Origin: Thuidium tamariscinum
Taxonomy: Eukaryota; Streptophyta; Bryopsida; Hypnales; Thuidiaceae
Assembly: GCA_947034885.2 (NCBI GenBank)
Contig: OX344754.2
Span: 20,726,501 to 20,790,500 of the forward strand
Direction of reading: 5' to 3'
Length of the DNA stretch: 64,000 nt
Under the pieces are notes generated by a model. That model did not search any database, was not told the origin of the DNA, and worked only from the letters and a program-made list of their open reading frames with translations. Both the position numbers and the translations under genes were made by a program. Shown piece by piece: positions 1-9,397 of this stretch (the stretch's first letter is position 1; every line of letters starts with the position of its first letter).

Positions 1-1920
1 GATGAGGAGTTCACAAATCGGTGCATCGAAGTGTACCAGGCGTTGTATGATGTCCCTATTGTCAAACGCAATGAAGTGCATCTCTTCATTGCACGAGGGG
101 TACATGCGGAATTGAAGTTGAACAAGAAAATGGACTGGTCAACTTTGAAGACAATGGGGGAGAAAGTCAACATTCCAACACCAGCGAATGGATTCATTCC
201 AAGGGGGGTAAAAAGGTACCCGCAAGGTGGACTGGGTAAAACAATGACACAAGTTGAAGCACCACCACTACATGACACTGAGGACTCTGCTACAGATAAC
301 GACTCGGATGGATCTCATGTGCCACATGCACTCAGCTATAGAACAAATCTACGGCTTAAAAAGAGGAGGGCTGAGCGTGCAACTCAAGAGGGTGTACAAG
401 AAAATGTTGTGGAGGGACAGGTGCCAGCTACTGACGAACCAACAATAGGAATTGTTGATGTTACAGCAGCTGCAGATCGAATTCAGAGTTTGAGGATTGA
501 AGTGGAAGAGAGCAATGCGCATCTGCATTCTTTGTATGAAGATGTTGCTAAATTGAGGGATGAACTCAAAGAGAAGAACAATATTATAAGTGAACAACAA
601 CGTCAGATAGAGGCGCTGCAGCATACTCTTGAAGCAGCCACATTGGCCAATGATGGTCAGGATCCACGAGGGGGAGCGGAAGGGCCTCCAATCCATGATG
701 AAATTCCAGTGCAACATGTTGAAGTTGGTGCAACACAGGGTACTCAAGATGATGCACTGTCATTTGGAGAATTACCCACAAATGCAGGTCAAGCAATGCC
801 AATTGACCAGAGCACTCAATTGACGGACGCACTTGCAAACAATTTGATATTGAAAGAGCAATTGAAAGCGTTGATGGAGCAATATTACCAGTGGAAGATG
901 GCATGCGTCTTTTCAGTTGACAGGACTCAGCAAATGGCGTCAGAATTCCAAAAAATCGACAACAATTATGGCGCACACAATCAAGAGAGGGTTTTTGGGT
1001 TGACATCGTGGGCCCTTGTGGATGATCATTTCAACATGGATGAAATGGTGACCAAAGACATTGGTGGTGGAACAACAATCATCGATTGGTCCAAACACCA
1101 TTGGGATTTCAAGAATGAAGTTGGCTCTTCCCTCGACCAGAACGGCAATCCACTATTATTGTGGCCAAATCCTTCAAGCTTCGTGTATGATGGTACTACG
1201 TGTCCCATTTGTCTAAATCCATTTGGCCCTGAAGGTGGAATGCACCTAGGCACGTGCGAACACTTGTACCATCCATTTTGTTTGATTAGCTTGATGGTTG
1301 TTCGTCGACGGTGTTCCTTGTGCAAGGCTCCTTTCCATGAGCGATTGTATGATTTATTTGGATTACTTTCATACATGCCACCACATTGGGAATATAATGC
1401 TGAAAATGCCCCTGATCATGCTCAGAAGTGGGGAACTGACTTGGTGTGGAGTTGGAAATTGAAGCTCCATTCCTTGGATAAACAAAACCTTTCTGCCGAA
1501 TGGGGTTGGGAAAAAAATCCAGCTCAAATAGTGGAGGTGTGTCAACACTTGATTCCAATGAAGGACAAGTATAGCCAAGGACGACGGAATTTCTTCTATC
1601 AGTGCTTCAATGGGCATTGGGACGAGGTTTTTGAGAACTTTCAATTTGGACCTCATCCTAAACAGTGGTTTTGGAATAGGGATGGAGTTCGTATCACTAA
1701 CGACGATGGGATTCGTATGGTGGACGACATTGACATGCCTAACCCTGCTGAACTAGTTCAACTAGAGGAGTCAAAGTGGCGAGAAACCTTTCGACATGAA
1801 GGGATGGATTTCTTGCTTGAACAGCATAGCCCTCGAACTCGCCAATGTCTTGAGAGCCTCAAACAATCACAGATCATGAGGGCTGTATTGGAGGAAGATG
1901 GACCAGCGCGGAGAACTTGA
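1..1920 (+). CDS. RING-H2 finger / coiled-coil protein, 5' end outside window
   Basis: The frame is open from base 1, so the true start lies to the left; the first in-window ATG (130) falls inside the protein. Counting codons from base 1, residues about 158-214 are a charged heptad-like coiled coil. Residues 401-441 form a RING-H2 pattern, C401-x2-C404-x14-C419-x-H421-x2-H424-x2-C427-x10-C438-x2-C441, followed by a Trp-rich region. RING-H2 proteins are usually E3 ubiquitin ligases; that role is inferred from the finger alone. The ORF is long and intronless, and lies in repeat-rich DNA, so it may belong to a transposon rather than be a host gene. The TGA at 1918-1920 is followed by 35 more in-frame sense codons (to TAA 2026-2028) that read like a natural acidic tail, so this may be a premature stop. 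I do not recognise the N-terminal part. Confidence 0.75.
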   Translation, partial: DEEFTNRCIEVYQALYDVPIVKRNEVHLFIARGVHAELKLNKKMDWSTLKTMGEKVNIPTPANGFIPRGVKRYPQGGLGKTMTQVEAPPLHDTEDSATDNDSDGSHVPHALSYRTNLRLKKRRAERATQEGVQENVVEGQVPATDEPTIGIVDVTAAADRIQSLRIEVEESNAHLHSLYEDVAKLRDELKEKNNIISEQQRQIEALQHTLEAATLANDGQDPRGGAEGPPIHDEIPVQHVEVGATQGTQDDALSFGELPTNAGQAMPIDQSTQLTDALANNLILKEQLKALMEQYYQWKMACVFSVDRTQQMASEFQKIDNNYGAHNQERVFGLTSWALVDDHFNMDEMVTKDIGGGTTIIDWSKHHWDFKNEVGSSLDQNGNPLLLWPNPSSFVYDGTTCPICLNPFGPEGGMHLGTCEHLYHPFCLISLMVVRRRCSLCKAPFHERLYDLFGLLSYMPPHWEYNAENAPDHAQKWGTDLVWSWKLKLHSLDKQNLSAEWGWEKNPAQIVEVCQHLIPMKDKYSQGRRNFFYQCFNGHWDEVFENFQFGPHPKQWFWNRDGVRITNDDGIRMVDDIDMPNPAELVQLEESKWRETFRHEGMDFLLEQHSPRTRQCLESLKQSQIMRAVLEEDGPARRT

Positions 1921-2028
1921 TCCGCAGTTCGTAGACTTCGTTTAGGCTCGGACGAAGACCTTCCCGTCATTGCAGGGACACATGACAACGAGGCTGGCCC
2001 AAGTGGCAGTGCAATGGACATAGACTAA

Positions 2029-2399
2029 GTGAAGTTTCTACTATCTAGCTAGTGAACTTATGTTTTCATAGAAGACTTAGGGTCCTAGCTTAATATAGGC
2101 TTATAGAATTTTGATCTCGGCAATAGATATTATTCGTTATATTAGATATTGGCACATGCATTTTTAGATGGTGTCATGGTCATAGTAACCTTGTCATATA
2201 CTTTTCCAACTATGTATTCCATGACGCTTATGAAATATATATTATTTAGCCCAAAATCCAGGCCAAAATCACTTTTTTTTTTTTGCACATACTCTTTTGA
2301 AACAACATCATACATATACAAAAATTATATCCTAAAATGAAATGTCATTGAATTGGAGTATTGTACTATAATTCATTTCCATTTTTCCATGAATGAATA
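2029..2399. other. No gene seen; AT-rich downstream flank
   Basis: This is downstream flank of the RING ORF, AT-rich with homopolymer runs (a T run near 2273-2283). No coding or RNA signal is visible. Confidence 0.5.
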
Positions 2400-4430
2400 A
2401 AATTAGGGAAGGACAACAAATGCCATTATATTGGAAAAAAACTCATTTCTAATGTTGCTAATGATAGAAAACAAGTAAATGGCATTCACTTGAGATACCA
2501 CCAAAAAATAGAGGGCATTCTAGTGAGATGGAACAATTTCGCTAATCAAGCCCCAAAAAAGTAGGGGGGAATGATATACAATAAATAAAGTGCATTGGGA
2601 TGGCATGGGATAATGTTGCAAATGCTGCCAAAAACAATTAGGGAGGGAATGATATCCACAAAAAATGGCATTCAATTGGGACAAAATAATCTTCCAAATC
2701 AATAAAATAAAACTATAAAGAGTTTAGGAAATAAATCGTCTTATGTTGGGATGGAACATGTGGCTAATGAATTTCGAATAATGAGGAAGGTAATGATCAA
2801 AGAAAAATGAATGGCATTCGGTTGGAAAAAAGTTAGGAAGACAACAGTAGTGCCATTTACTTCTTCCATAGCTTGAGATGGAACAATTATGCTAATGAAG
2901 CCAAAAAAAATGAAAGAAAAGGAATCCAACAAAAGAAAAGTTGAAAAGGCATTGACTTGGAATGTAAGTGCTTTCAAAATAAATGCACCCAAAAGAGGGG
3001 TAGAGAGACCCAAGCTTTCGTAAATTTTATTTGGGAATGATTCTAAACTTCACTTACAAGTTAAAGTGATTGACTATAATCCCAAACACTCATCCTTCAA
3101 TTTCCTATCACGTAATTGCCAGACCTACAATGGAAGTGTATTGTTACCCAAAGTACAAAAAAATGGGAAAAGTAAGTAGGGATGATTAAATTGGCATGGA
3201 AATAGGTACATATTTAATAAAAAATGGTTACCCAATATAAAAAAATTTAGTGGTGAAAAAATCAATTTTCATTGACTTGAAATTGATGAAGTAAAATGTC
3301 ATTGACTTGGAATAGGATTCAATCATAAAAACATGTACGGAATGAAATGAAAAGTCATTGAATTGGAGTGGAATTCATTTCCAATCTATGAAAAAAATTA
3401 GGTAAGGGAAAAAAACGTCATTTAGTTGGAGTGAAAGTGCATTTTAGATGTTCTTAATAAAAGCAAACAAATGTGAAAGAGATATGTAACAAACATTGTG
3501 TTTGATTACCTATTTTAATAAACGAGAAATGGAAAGCGAATGGAAAGACTTCCATTTCTTACCATAAAAAACATTTATTATTGAGTTGGGATGGAAGAGT
3601 TTTCCTAATGAATAAAAAAAATAGGAAAGGGACTGACGGGAAAAAAAATTACAATTTATTAAGACGGAAAAGATTTTGGTTCCGGGTTAAAAAATAAGGA
3701 ACGAGAATGAGGGCGAAAAAAAATTGGTATTGAGTTACATGGACAAGTTTTGCTAAACCATAAAGTAAAAAACATAATAAGAAATAGTAAAGAGGTTGGT
3801 TAGCTGGTGGTACAAAAGAAATTCCCATTTACATTGGATGAAAGAGCTTTGCTAATCAATGAAGCCAAATACATTTAGGAAAGGCAATGCAATGATTCAA
3901 CTAATAAATATTGGTATTGCTAATTACGATAAAAGAGTTCTAGAAATTAATGAAGACCAATAGAAATGAAAATCTGAAAAGAAAATGGTGACAAAAAAAG
4001 ATAGAATGATGCAACAAAAAAAGGATGGCATACAGTTGGGGAATGAGAGCTTTGCTAATTAATGGGAAATAAATAGGAAAACGAATGACGTAAAAAAAAA
4101 TTGGCATTCAATTTGAATGCAAGAGTTTTAGGAATGAAGTAAAAAAAAAGGAGATAAAACGATTCAATACATAAGGAATGATGCCACAAAACAAGGGGGC
4201 TAAATAATTCAACAAAAAGGAATGACAATGACTTTGCATAAAAGAATTTTTGCATTAGAGGCCAAAAATATAAGAGTTTCGCTAATTAATGAAGCAAAAG
4301 AAATGGACAAGGAATTGAATTAAGAAATAAAAAGATGGCATTGACTTCGGATAAGATAGTTTTGCTTTCGATGCATAAAAAATTGGAAAGGGGATGATGA
4401 GATGAAAAATTGAAGTGGCGTACTGGAGGT
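2400..4430. repeat. Highly degenerate AT-rich tandem repeat
   Basis: Motifs of the form GGCATT..n..TTGG, GATGGAAnAGTTTTGCTAAT, AATGAAGCCAAAAAA and TAGGAAAGGnAATGA recur in the same order roughly every 80-100 bp over about 2 kb. Copies are strongly diverged and contain no ORF of interest. The best reading is an old satellite-like array. Exact unit length and copy number need a self-dotplot. Confidence 0.5.
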
Positions 4431-4479
4431 CTACAATTTTTTGTTTAAATCTCTACTACTTCTTTCATTTTAAACAAAT

Positions 4480-4904
4480 TAAGTTTTAGCCTTGTATCTA
4501 GTACACTACATTTCCTCTATATTCCCTAAATATTTCCTCAAAATATCCGGAACATTTGCTAAATAGAAGAATTTAGACTTCTTTTTTTAAATCTAAAAAT
4601 TCTTTTTAGTTCAAAGTACTAGTTTCTTCTTGGGGACACAAATAAGGTTCAAAGTAGTTCGGAGTGTTAGAAGACATAAGGAACGACATGTTCCACCACA
4701 ACAAAGGGTACATGCTCTTCCACGAAGTTTCTTCCAAACCTTAGTCCATTGAGCTCTTCAATTTGGCATCTTGCTTTCATGGTCTTGTCGGAATGTTGAA
4801 CAAGTTGTTCTTCCTAAAATTAAAGGTTCCCCCGCTCCAAGAAAAGGAAAGATTGAAGGATCTCATGCCCGATCGCATTTCAAAGTCCTCTCTTGTGCTG
4901 AATG
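4480..4904 (+). repeat. Block A: diverged duplicate of 8236-8590
   Basis: The order of short blocks (a TATTTCCT-rich start, CTTCCA..CTTAG, GGCATCTTGCT.TCATGGT, GGTTC.CCCGCTCCAA) matches 8236-8590, upstream of the second minisatellite. Both copies lead directly into GTCCGCGCCCT arrays. The array and its left flank were therefore duplicated as one module, or two copies of one transposon arm are present. Confidence 0.6.
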
Positions 4905-6340
4905 CCCTGGCGTCCGCGCCCTGACATGAAGTCCGCGCCACGTATTAGAATTGTCCGCCCTCAAGTCCGCGCCCTACGTCCACGCCCTGACATAGCCAAT
5001 GTCACGAAAACATTGGTGAGAGAAAGCTTTCTTGTCTCTCCATCACTATAAGGAATCTAAAAGAAGGCATGACTGAATTTAATGGTTCCTGGTTTCCATG
5101 AAAGGAGGGACACAATCTTGTAAGATCAATAAATAGGAGCAAGGAGGGATCCCATGCGGGAAGTCAACCTCATTTGCAGTGCATGCACGTTTGCGCACCA
5201 AGAATGGTCCGCGCCCTGGCGTCCGCGCCCTCACCTGACGTTCACGCCCTAAGTAGCGCCAATGCAAGCCTCCAACTCCTTGGCTTCCCGGTTCTCATGC
5301 CCGATCGCATTTCAGAGTCCTCTCTTGTGCTGTATCCGCGCCCTGACTTCAAGTCCGCGCCCTAACATGAAGTCCGCGCCACGTATTAGAATTGTCCGCC
5401 CTCAAGTCCGCGCCCTACGTCCACGCCCTGACATAGCCAATGTCACGAAAACATTGGTGAGAGAAAGCTTTCTTGTCTCTCCATCACTATAAAGAATCTA
5501 AAAGAAGGCATGACTGAATTTAATGGTTCCTGGTTTCCATGAAAGGAGGGACACAATCTTGTAAGATCAATAAATAGGAGCAAGGAGGGATCCCATGCGG
5601 GAAGTCAACCTCATTTGCAGTGCATGCACGTTTGCGCACCAAGAATGGTCCGCGCCCAGGAGTCCGCGCCCTGTCCAGGAGTCCGCGCCCTGGCGTCCGC
5701 GCCCTGTGCAGGAGTCCGCGCCTTGACGTCCGCGCCCTGAGTAGCGCCAATGCAAGCCTCCAACTCCTTGGCTTCCCGGTTCTCATGCCCGATCGCATTT
5801 CAAAGTCCTCTCTTGTGTTGTATGCCCTGGCGTCCGCGCCCTGGAGTCCGCGCCCTCACCTGACGTCCACGCCCTGAATAGCGCCAATGCAGTGAAGTTC
5901 AAGCCTCCGACTCCTTGGCTTCCCTGGTTCTCATGCCTGATCGCATTTCAAAGTCCTCTCTTGTGCTGTATCTGTGCCCTGACTTCAAGTCCGCGCCCTG
6001 ACATTAAGTCCGCGCCATGACACAGACAATGTAACGAAAACATTAGTGAGAGAAAGCGTTCGTGTCTCTCCATAATGTAGAAGACGGCATGACTAAATTT
6101 AATGGTTCCCGGTTTCCATGAAAAGGAGGGACACCATCTTCCAAGAGCAATAAATAGGAGCAAGGAGGGATCCCATGCGGGAGGTCAACCTCTTCTTCTT
6201 TGCATGCACGTTTGCGCACCAAGAATGGTCCGCACCCTGGAGTCCGCGCCCTGTCCAGGAGTCCGCGCCCTGTGCTGGAGTCCACGCCTTGAAGTCCGCG
6301 CCCTGTGCTGGCGTCCCTCCAACTCCTTGGCTTCTTTGGT
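4905..6340 (+). repeat. GC-rich GTCCGCGCCCT minisatellite A in four large units
   Basis: Many copies of (A)GTCCGCGCCCTG(A) sit inside larger direct repeats that each begin TCTCATGCCYGATCGCATTT at 4861, 5293, 5781 and 5929. The units are about 432, 488, 148 and 414 bp, the third being internally deleted. Units 1, 2 and 4 also share an AATAAATAGGAGCAAGG segment that resembles a TATA region. Short ORFs across this block exist only because the GC-rich repeat lacks stops. The motif is the same as in the arrays flanking the hAT transposase, and always on the same strand. Confidence 0.85.
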
Positions 6341-6356
6341 TCAAAGGTTTTAGGAG

Positions 6357-6398
6357 TGTAGGGTTTAGGGTTTGGAGTATTAGGGTTTAGGGTTTGAG
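6357..6398 (+). repeat. Short interstitial telomere-like motif (TTTAGGG)
   Basis: Two TAGGGTTTAGGGTTT stretches separated by about 10 bases contain four copies of the plant telomere heptamer, some imperfect. They sit at the right border of minisatellite A. The run is too short to be a telomere; it could be a repair scar or chance. Confidence 0.6.
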
Positions 6399-6954
6399 TT
6401 TGGATTGTTTGACTTCATTTCAGATGGTTTTAGGGTTGAATTAAAAAACAAATCAATGTATTCTAAACCTTCGGAAAAGAACCTATGTCATGCATCTGAA
6501 AAATATGTCTTCTAAGTTCATGTAAAAAAGATTTTATTGTAGCAATTATTTCTAATTGTGGATTCCATTTACAACCTTTCTACTTCAATTTAAGTTGTAC
6601 GTTTTATTAAGGAAGAATCCATTGTAACAAGTATTTATAAAAATGGATCCTTTCACATTAAGAACAAAATATAACTTATAATTTTCCATTTCCCCACAAT
6701 AAGTCAATAACCCTTGTAGTTATTATGCAGAAAAAAAGAATCTTTGCTTATGAATAATGGATTTGAAGAAATGAAACTCATTTGTTCATTTAAAAAAATG
6801 CATTCTATCAATTATTCAAGAAAGTGAATCTTTTCATGTGAATCCAAAATAATGTAAAGTTCTCATTCAAAAGAAGAATATCTTGTACCTTTTATTTAGA
6901 AATGACTACCTTCTACGTGAATCTAAGAAACTGAACTTGGAAGTTTTAAAAAAA
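6399..6954. repeat. AT-rich flank with degenerate copies of the 172-bp unit
   Basis: No gene is seen. Segments such as CATGTGAATCCAA, TTCTCATTCAAAAG and CTACGTGAATCTAAG are diverged versions of the 172-bp repeat that follows, indicating older copies at the array edge. Confidence 0.5.
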
Positions 6955-7593
6955 TTATTTGTAACAAACATCCACAAAAACAATTCCCTTCACGTGAATC
7001 CAAGAGAATGGAAGATCTAAGTTCTCGTTCAAAAAGAATCCCTTGTAGTTAAAATGGTCAATAATGCATCCCCTTATAAGAATAGTGAATTCAAGAGTAT
7101 GATGCTCATACCTTAGGCTACACGAATTATTTGTAACAAGCATCCACAAAAACAATTCCCTTCACGTGAATCCAAGAGAATGGAAGATCTAAGTTCTCGT
7201 TCAAAAAGAATCCCTTGTAGTTAAAATGGTCAATAATGCATCCCCTTATAAGAATAGTGAATTCAAGAGTATGATGCTCATACCTTAGGCTACACGAATT
7301 ATTTGTAACAAGCATCCACAAAAACAATTCCCTTCACGTGAATCCAAGAGAATGGAAGATCTAAGTTCTCGTTCAAAAAGAATCCCTTGTAGTTAAAATG
7401 GTCAAAAATGCATCCCCTTATAAGAATAGTGAATTCAAGAGTATGATGCTCATACCTTAGGCTACACGAATTAGTTGTAACAAGCATCCACAAAAACAAT
7501 TCCCTTCACGTGAATCCAAGAGAATGGAAGATCTAAGTTCTCGTTCAAAAAGAATCCCTTGTAGAGTTGTAGTTAAAATGGTCAAAAGTGAAT
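6955..7593 (+). repeat. 172-bp tandem repeat, about 3.7 copies
   Basis: Units start at 6955, 7127, 7299 and 7471 with nearly identical sequence, each containing CTTCACGTGAATCCAAGAG and ATGGTCAAxAATGCATCCCC. The fourth unit stops near 7593. The identical 66-residue reverse-strand ORFs offset by exactly 172 bases only reflect the repeat. The unit includes a CACGTG palindrome (G-box). A nucleosome-scale unit length is typical of plant satellites, but this array is very short. Confidence 0.92.
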
Positions 7594-8235
7594 CCCTTCC
7601 ATGTGATTGAAATAAAACAAAATAGTATTCATTTAATGCAATGGTTTGCCACTCGTTTTAAAAACAAAAAACAAAAAACAAAAAACAAACAAAGCAATAG
7701 AAATTCATTTAAAAAAATCCCTTGTATGAAATATAAAACAAAAATGAATTTGTTTACGTAAATCCAAAAGAATGTAAGATTTAATTAATCGTAAACCAGA
7801 ATTGTTCCCCTACAGCAATTGTTTAAGGAATTGAATGTGGTGAACATCAGTCTACAAGAATTGAATAACTTTCATTTCATAAATAATCCCTTTTGGCATT
7901 ACAATAATACTTTAAACATTCAACAAAATTGAGCATAATTTATGAAACGTAGCCTTTACGCAAACAAAGAATTTGCTTGAGGAATGTTGAAAGTGAAAAA
8001 CAAAATATTTTGAGCTGTTTGTTTTCATCAGTACATATATTTCCCTTCAATGTTGTTTCTTTACAAAGTAAACAATGACATCTTCCAAATCAAAGAAGGG
8101 GACATGGTTTTTCAAGAAGTTCCTTTGCAATCTCTTTTTGTTGATCTCTTAATTTTGGTTTCTTCTTTTTTTAAAAGAAAAGAACCCTAAACCATTGCAT
8201 TTATTAAACAACAAAGCCAAAGGTTTTGTATGAAT
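7594..8235. other. No gene seen; AT-rich, with an (AAAAAC)n run
   Basis: Degenerate traces of the 172-bp unit continue to about 7800. An AAAAAC-type simple repeat lies at about 7660-7695. Nothing coding is visible. Confidence 0.5.
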
Positions 8236-8574
8236 GATACGGTTTAAGTATGTCCTATACATTTATTAAGTATTTCCTAAACATTCCTAAATCAAAGAAT
8301 TTGTGTGATTTTTTTGGGAAATAAAATATTTCTTGCTTCAAAGTGGTAAAATGGTTAGGAGAACTAAGGAATGACATCTTGCAACACAAGAAACGGGACA
8401 TGCACTTCCATAAATACCTTCCAAATCTTAGGCCGTTCAGCTCTTTAAGGTGGCATCTTGCTGTCATGGTGTTCTCTGAATTTAGAACAAGCTGTATTGG
8501 TTACATTAATGGTTCTCCCGCTCCAACAAAAGGTGAATTCAAAAATCTCGTGCCCAAGTGCACTGCAAATAGTG
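8236..8574 (+). repeat. Block B: diverged duplicate of 4480-4904
   Basis: It shares the same ordered short blocks as 4480-4904 and leads straight into the second minisatellite. It is probably the upstream arm of the hAT element whose transposase begins at 9398. Confidence 0.55.
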
Positions 8575-9127
8575 CTGGACGAGGACGTCCGTGCCCTGAC
8601 TTCAAGTCCGCGCCCTGAAGTCCGCGCCCTGACTTCAAGTCCGCGCCCTGAAGTCCATGCCCTGTCTTCCTGTCCCCGCCCAGACTCAGGTGTGCATTTT
8701 GAACGTTGTCAAAGTTCACCGCCCTGAAGTCCCCGCCCTGACTTCCCGTCCCTGCCCTGACGCCAAGGATTCAGGTGTGCATTTTGGAGGTTGTCAAAGT
8801 TCACAAATTCTCCGCCCTAAAGTCCGCACCCTGCCTTCTCGTCCCCGCCCTAAAGTCCGCGCCCTGCCTTCCCGTCCCCGCCCTGAAGTCCGCGCCCTGC
8901 CTTCCCGTCCCCGCCCAGACCGCTAGGGATTCAGGTGTGCATTTTGAACGTTGTCAAAGTTCACCGCCCTCAAGTCCGCGCCCTGACTTCCCGTCCGCGC
9001 CCTCGAGTCCCCGCCCTGTGCAGGAGTCCCCGCCCTGAAGTCGACGCCCTGACGGCAGGGATTTAGGTGTGCATAGACTTTGGGACTGAAGTCCGCGCCC
9101 TGTAACGGTGAAGTCCGCGCCCCTACC
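8575..9127 (+). repeat. GC-rich GTCCGCGCCCT minisatellite B, upstream of hAT transposase
   Basis: Dozens of AAGTCCGCGCCCTG / CCGTCCCCGCCCTG variants occur. A longer block (TCAGGTGTGCATTTTG..TTGTCAAAGTTCACCGCCCT) recurs near 8685, 8770 and 8930, with a partial copy near 9062, showing higher-order structure. The array ends at 9127, only about 10 bp before a TATA box. The last copy has the context ACGGTGAAGTCCGCGCCC, which reappears in the downstream array at 13,998-14,120. The array may act as subterminal transposase-binding sites, as upstream promoter sequence, or both. Confidence 0.88.
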
Positions 9128-9136
9128 TTCCCCAAG

Positions 9137-9145
9137 TATATAAAG
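9137..9145 (+). promoter_or_regulatory. TATA box of the hAT transposase gene
   Basis: TATATAAAG is a good plant TATA box, 253 bp upstream of the first in-frame ATG of the transposase. It lies immediately after the GC-rich array. Confidence 0.6.
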
Positions 9146-9397
9146 GAAATCCTGAACCTTGCATTCCCTACATTTGTCACCTTGGCCTCTATCTCTTGGA
9201 CTTCAATTCATTTTGAGCTCCTTGTGAGTCTACTTGGGTGGCAGATTGCCCTGGTTTGCTGCTGAGGTGATGTCAAAATCAGTTCAAGCAGTGGATTAGC
9301 GCTAACTGATGTTACTGATACTTTGCCCGTTAGATCTTCTGTCTTCTTAAATTCAGCACAAAGAAGGGGAAGGCATTTCAAATTATCTGTGAATGCA

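Noticed and set aside
4861..6390. Short ORFs on both strands with repeated peptides (SAPRPD/GRGLQGADS-like)
   Set aside because: They exist because the GC-rich minisatellite lacks stop codons. They overlap on both strands, shift with repeat length and have no independent start context.
6955..7499. Three identical 66-residue minus-strand ORFs
   Set aside because: Exact 172-bp periodicity shows they are by-products of a tandem repeat, not a gene family.
6955..7593. CRISPR-like array
   Set aside because: Repeats are direct 172-bp units without unique spacers, in a plant nuclear sequence. The 13-bp, 67-bp and 44-bp arrays fail for the same reason.
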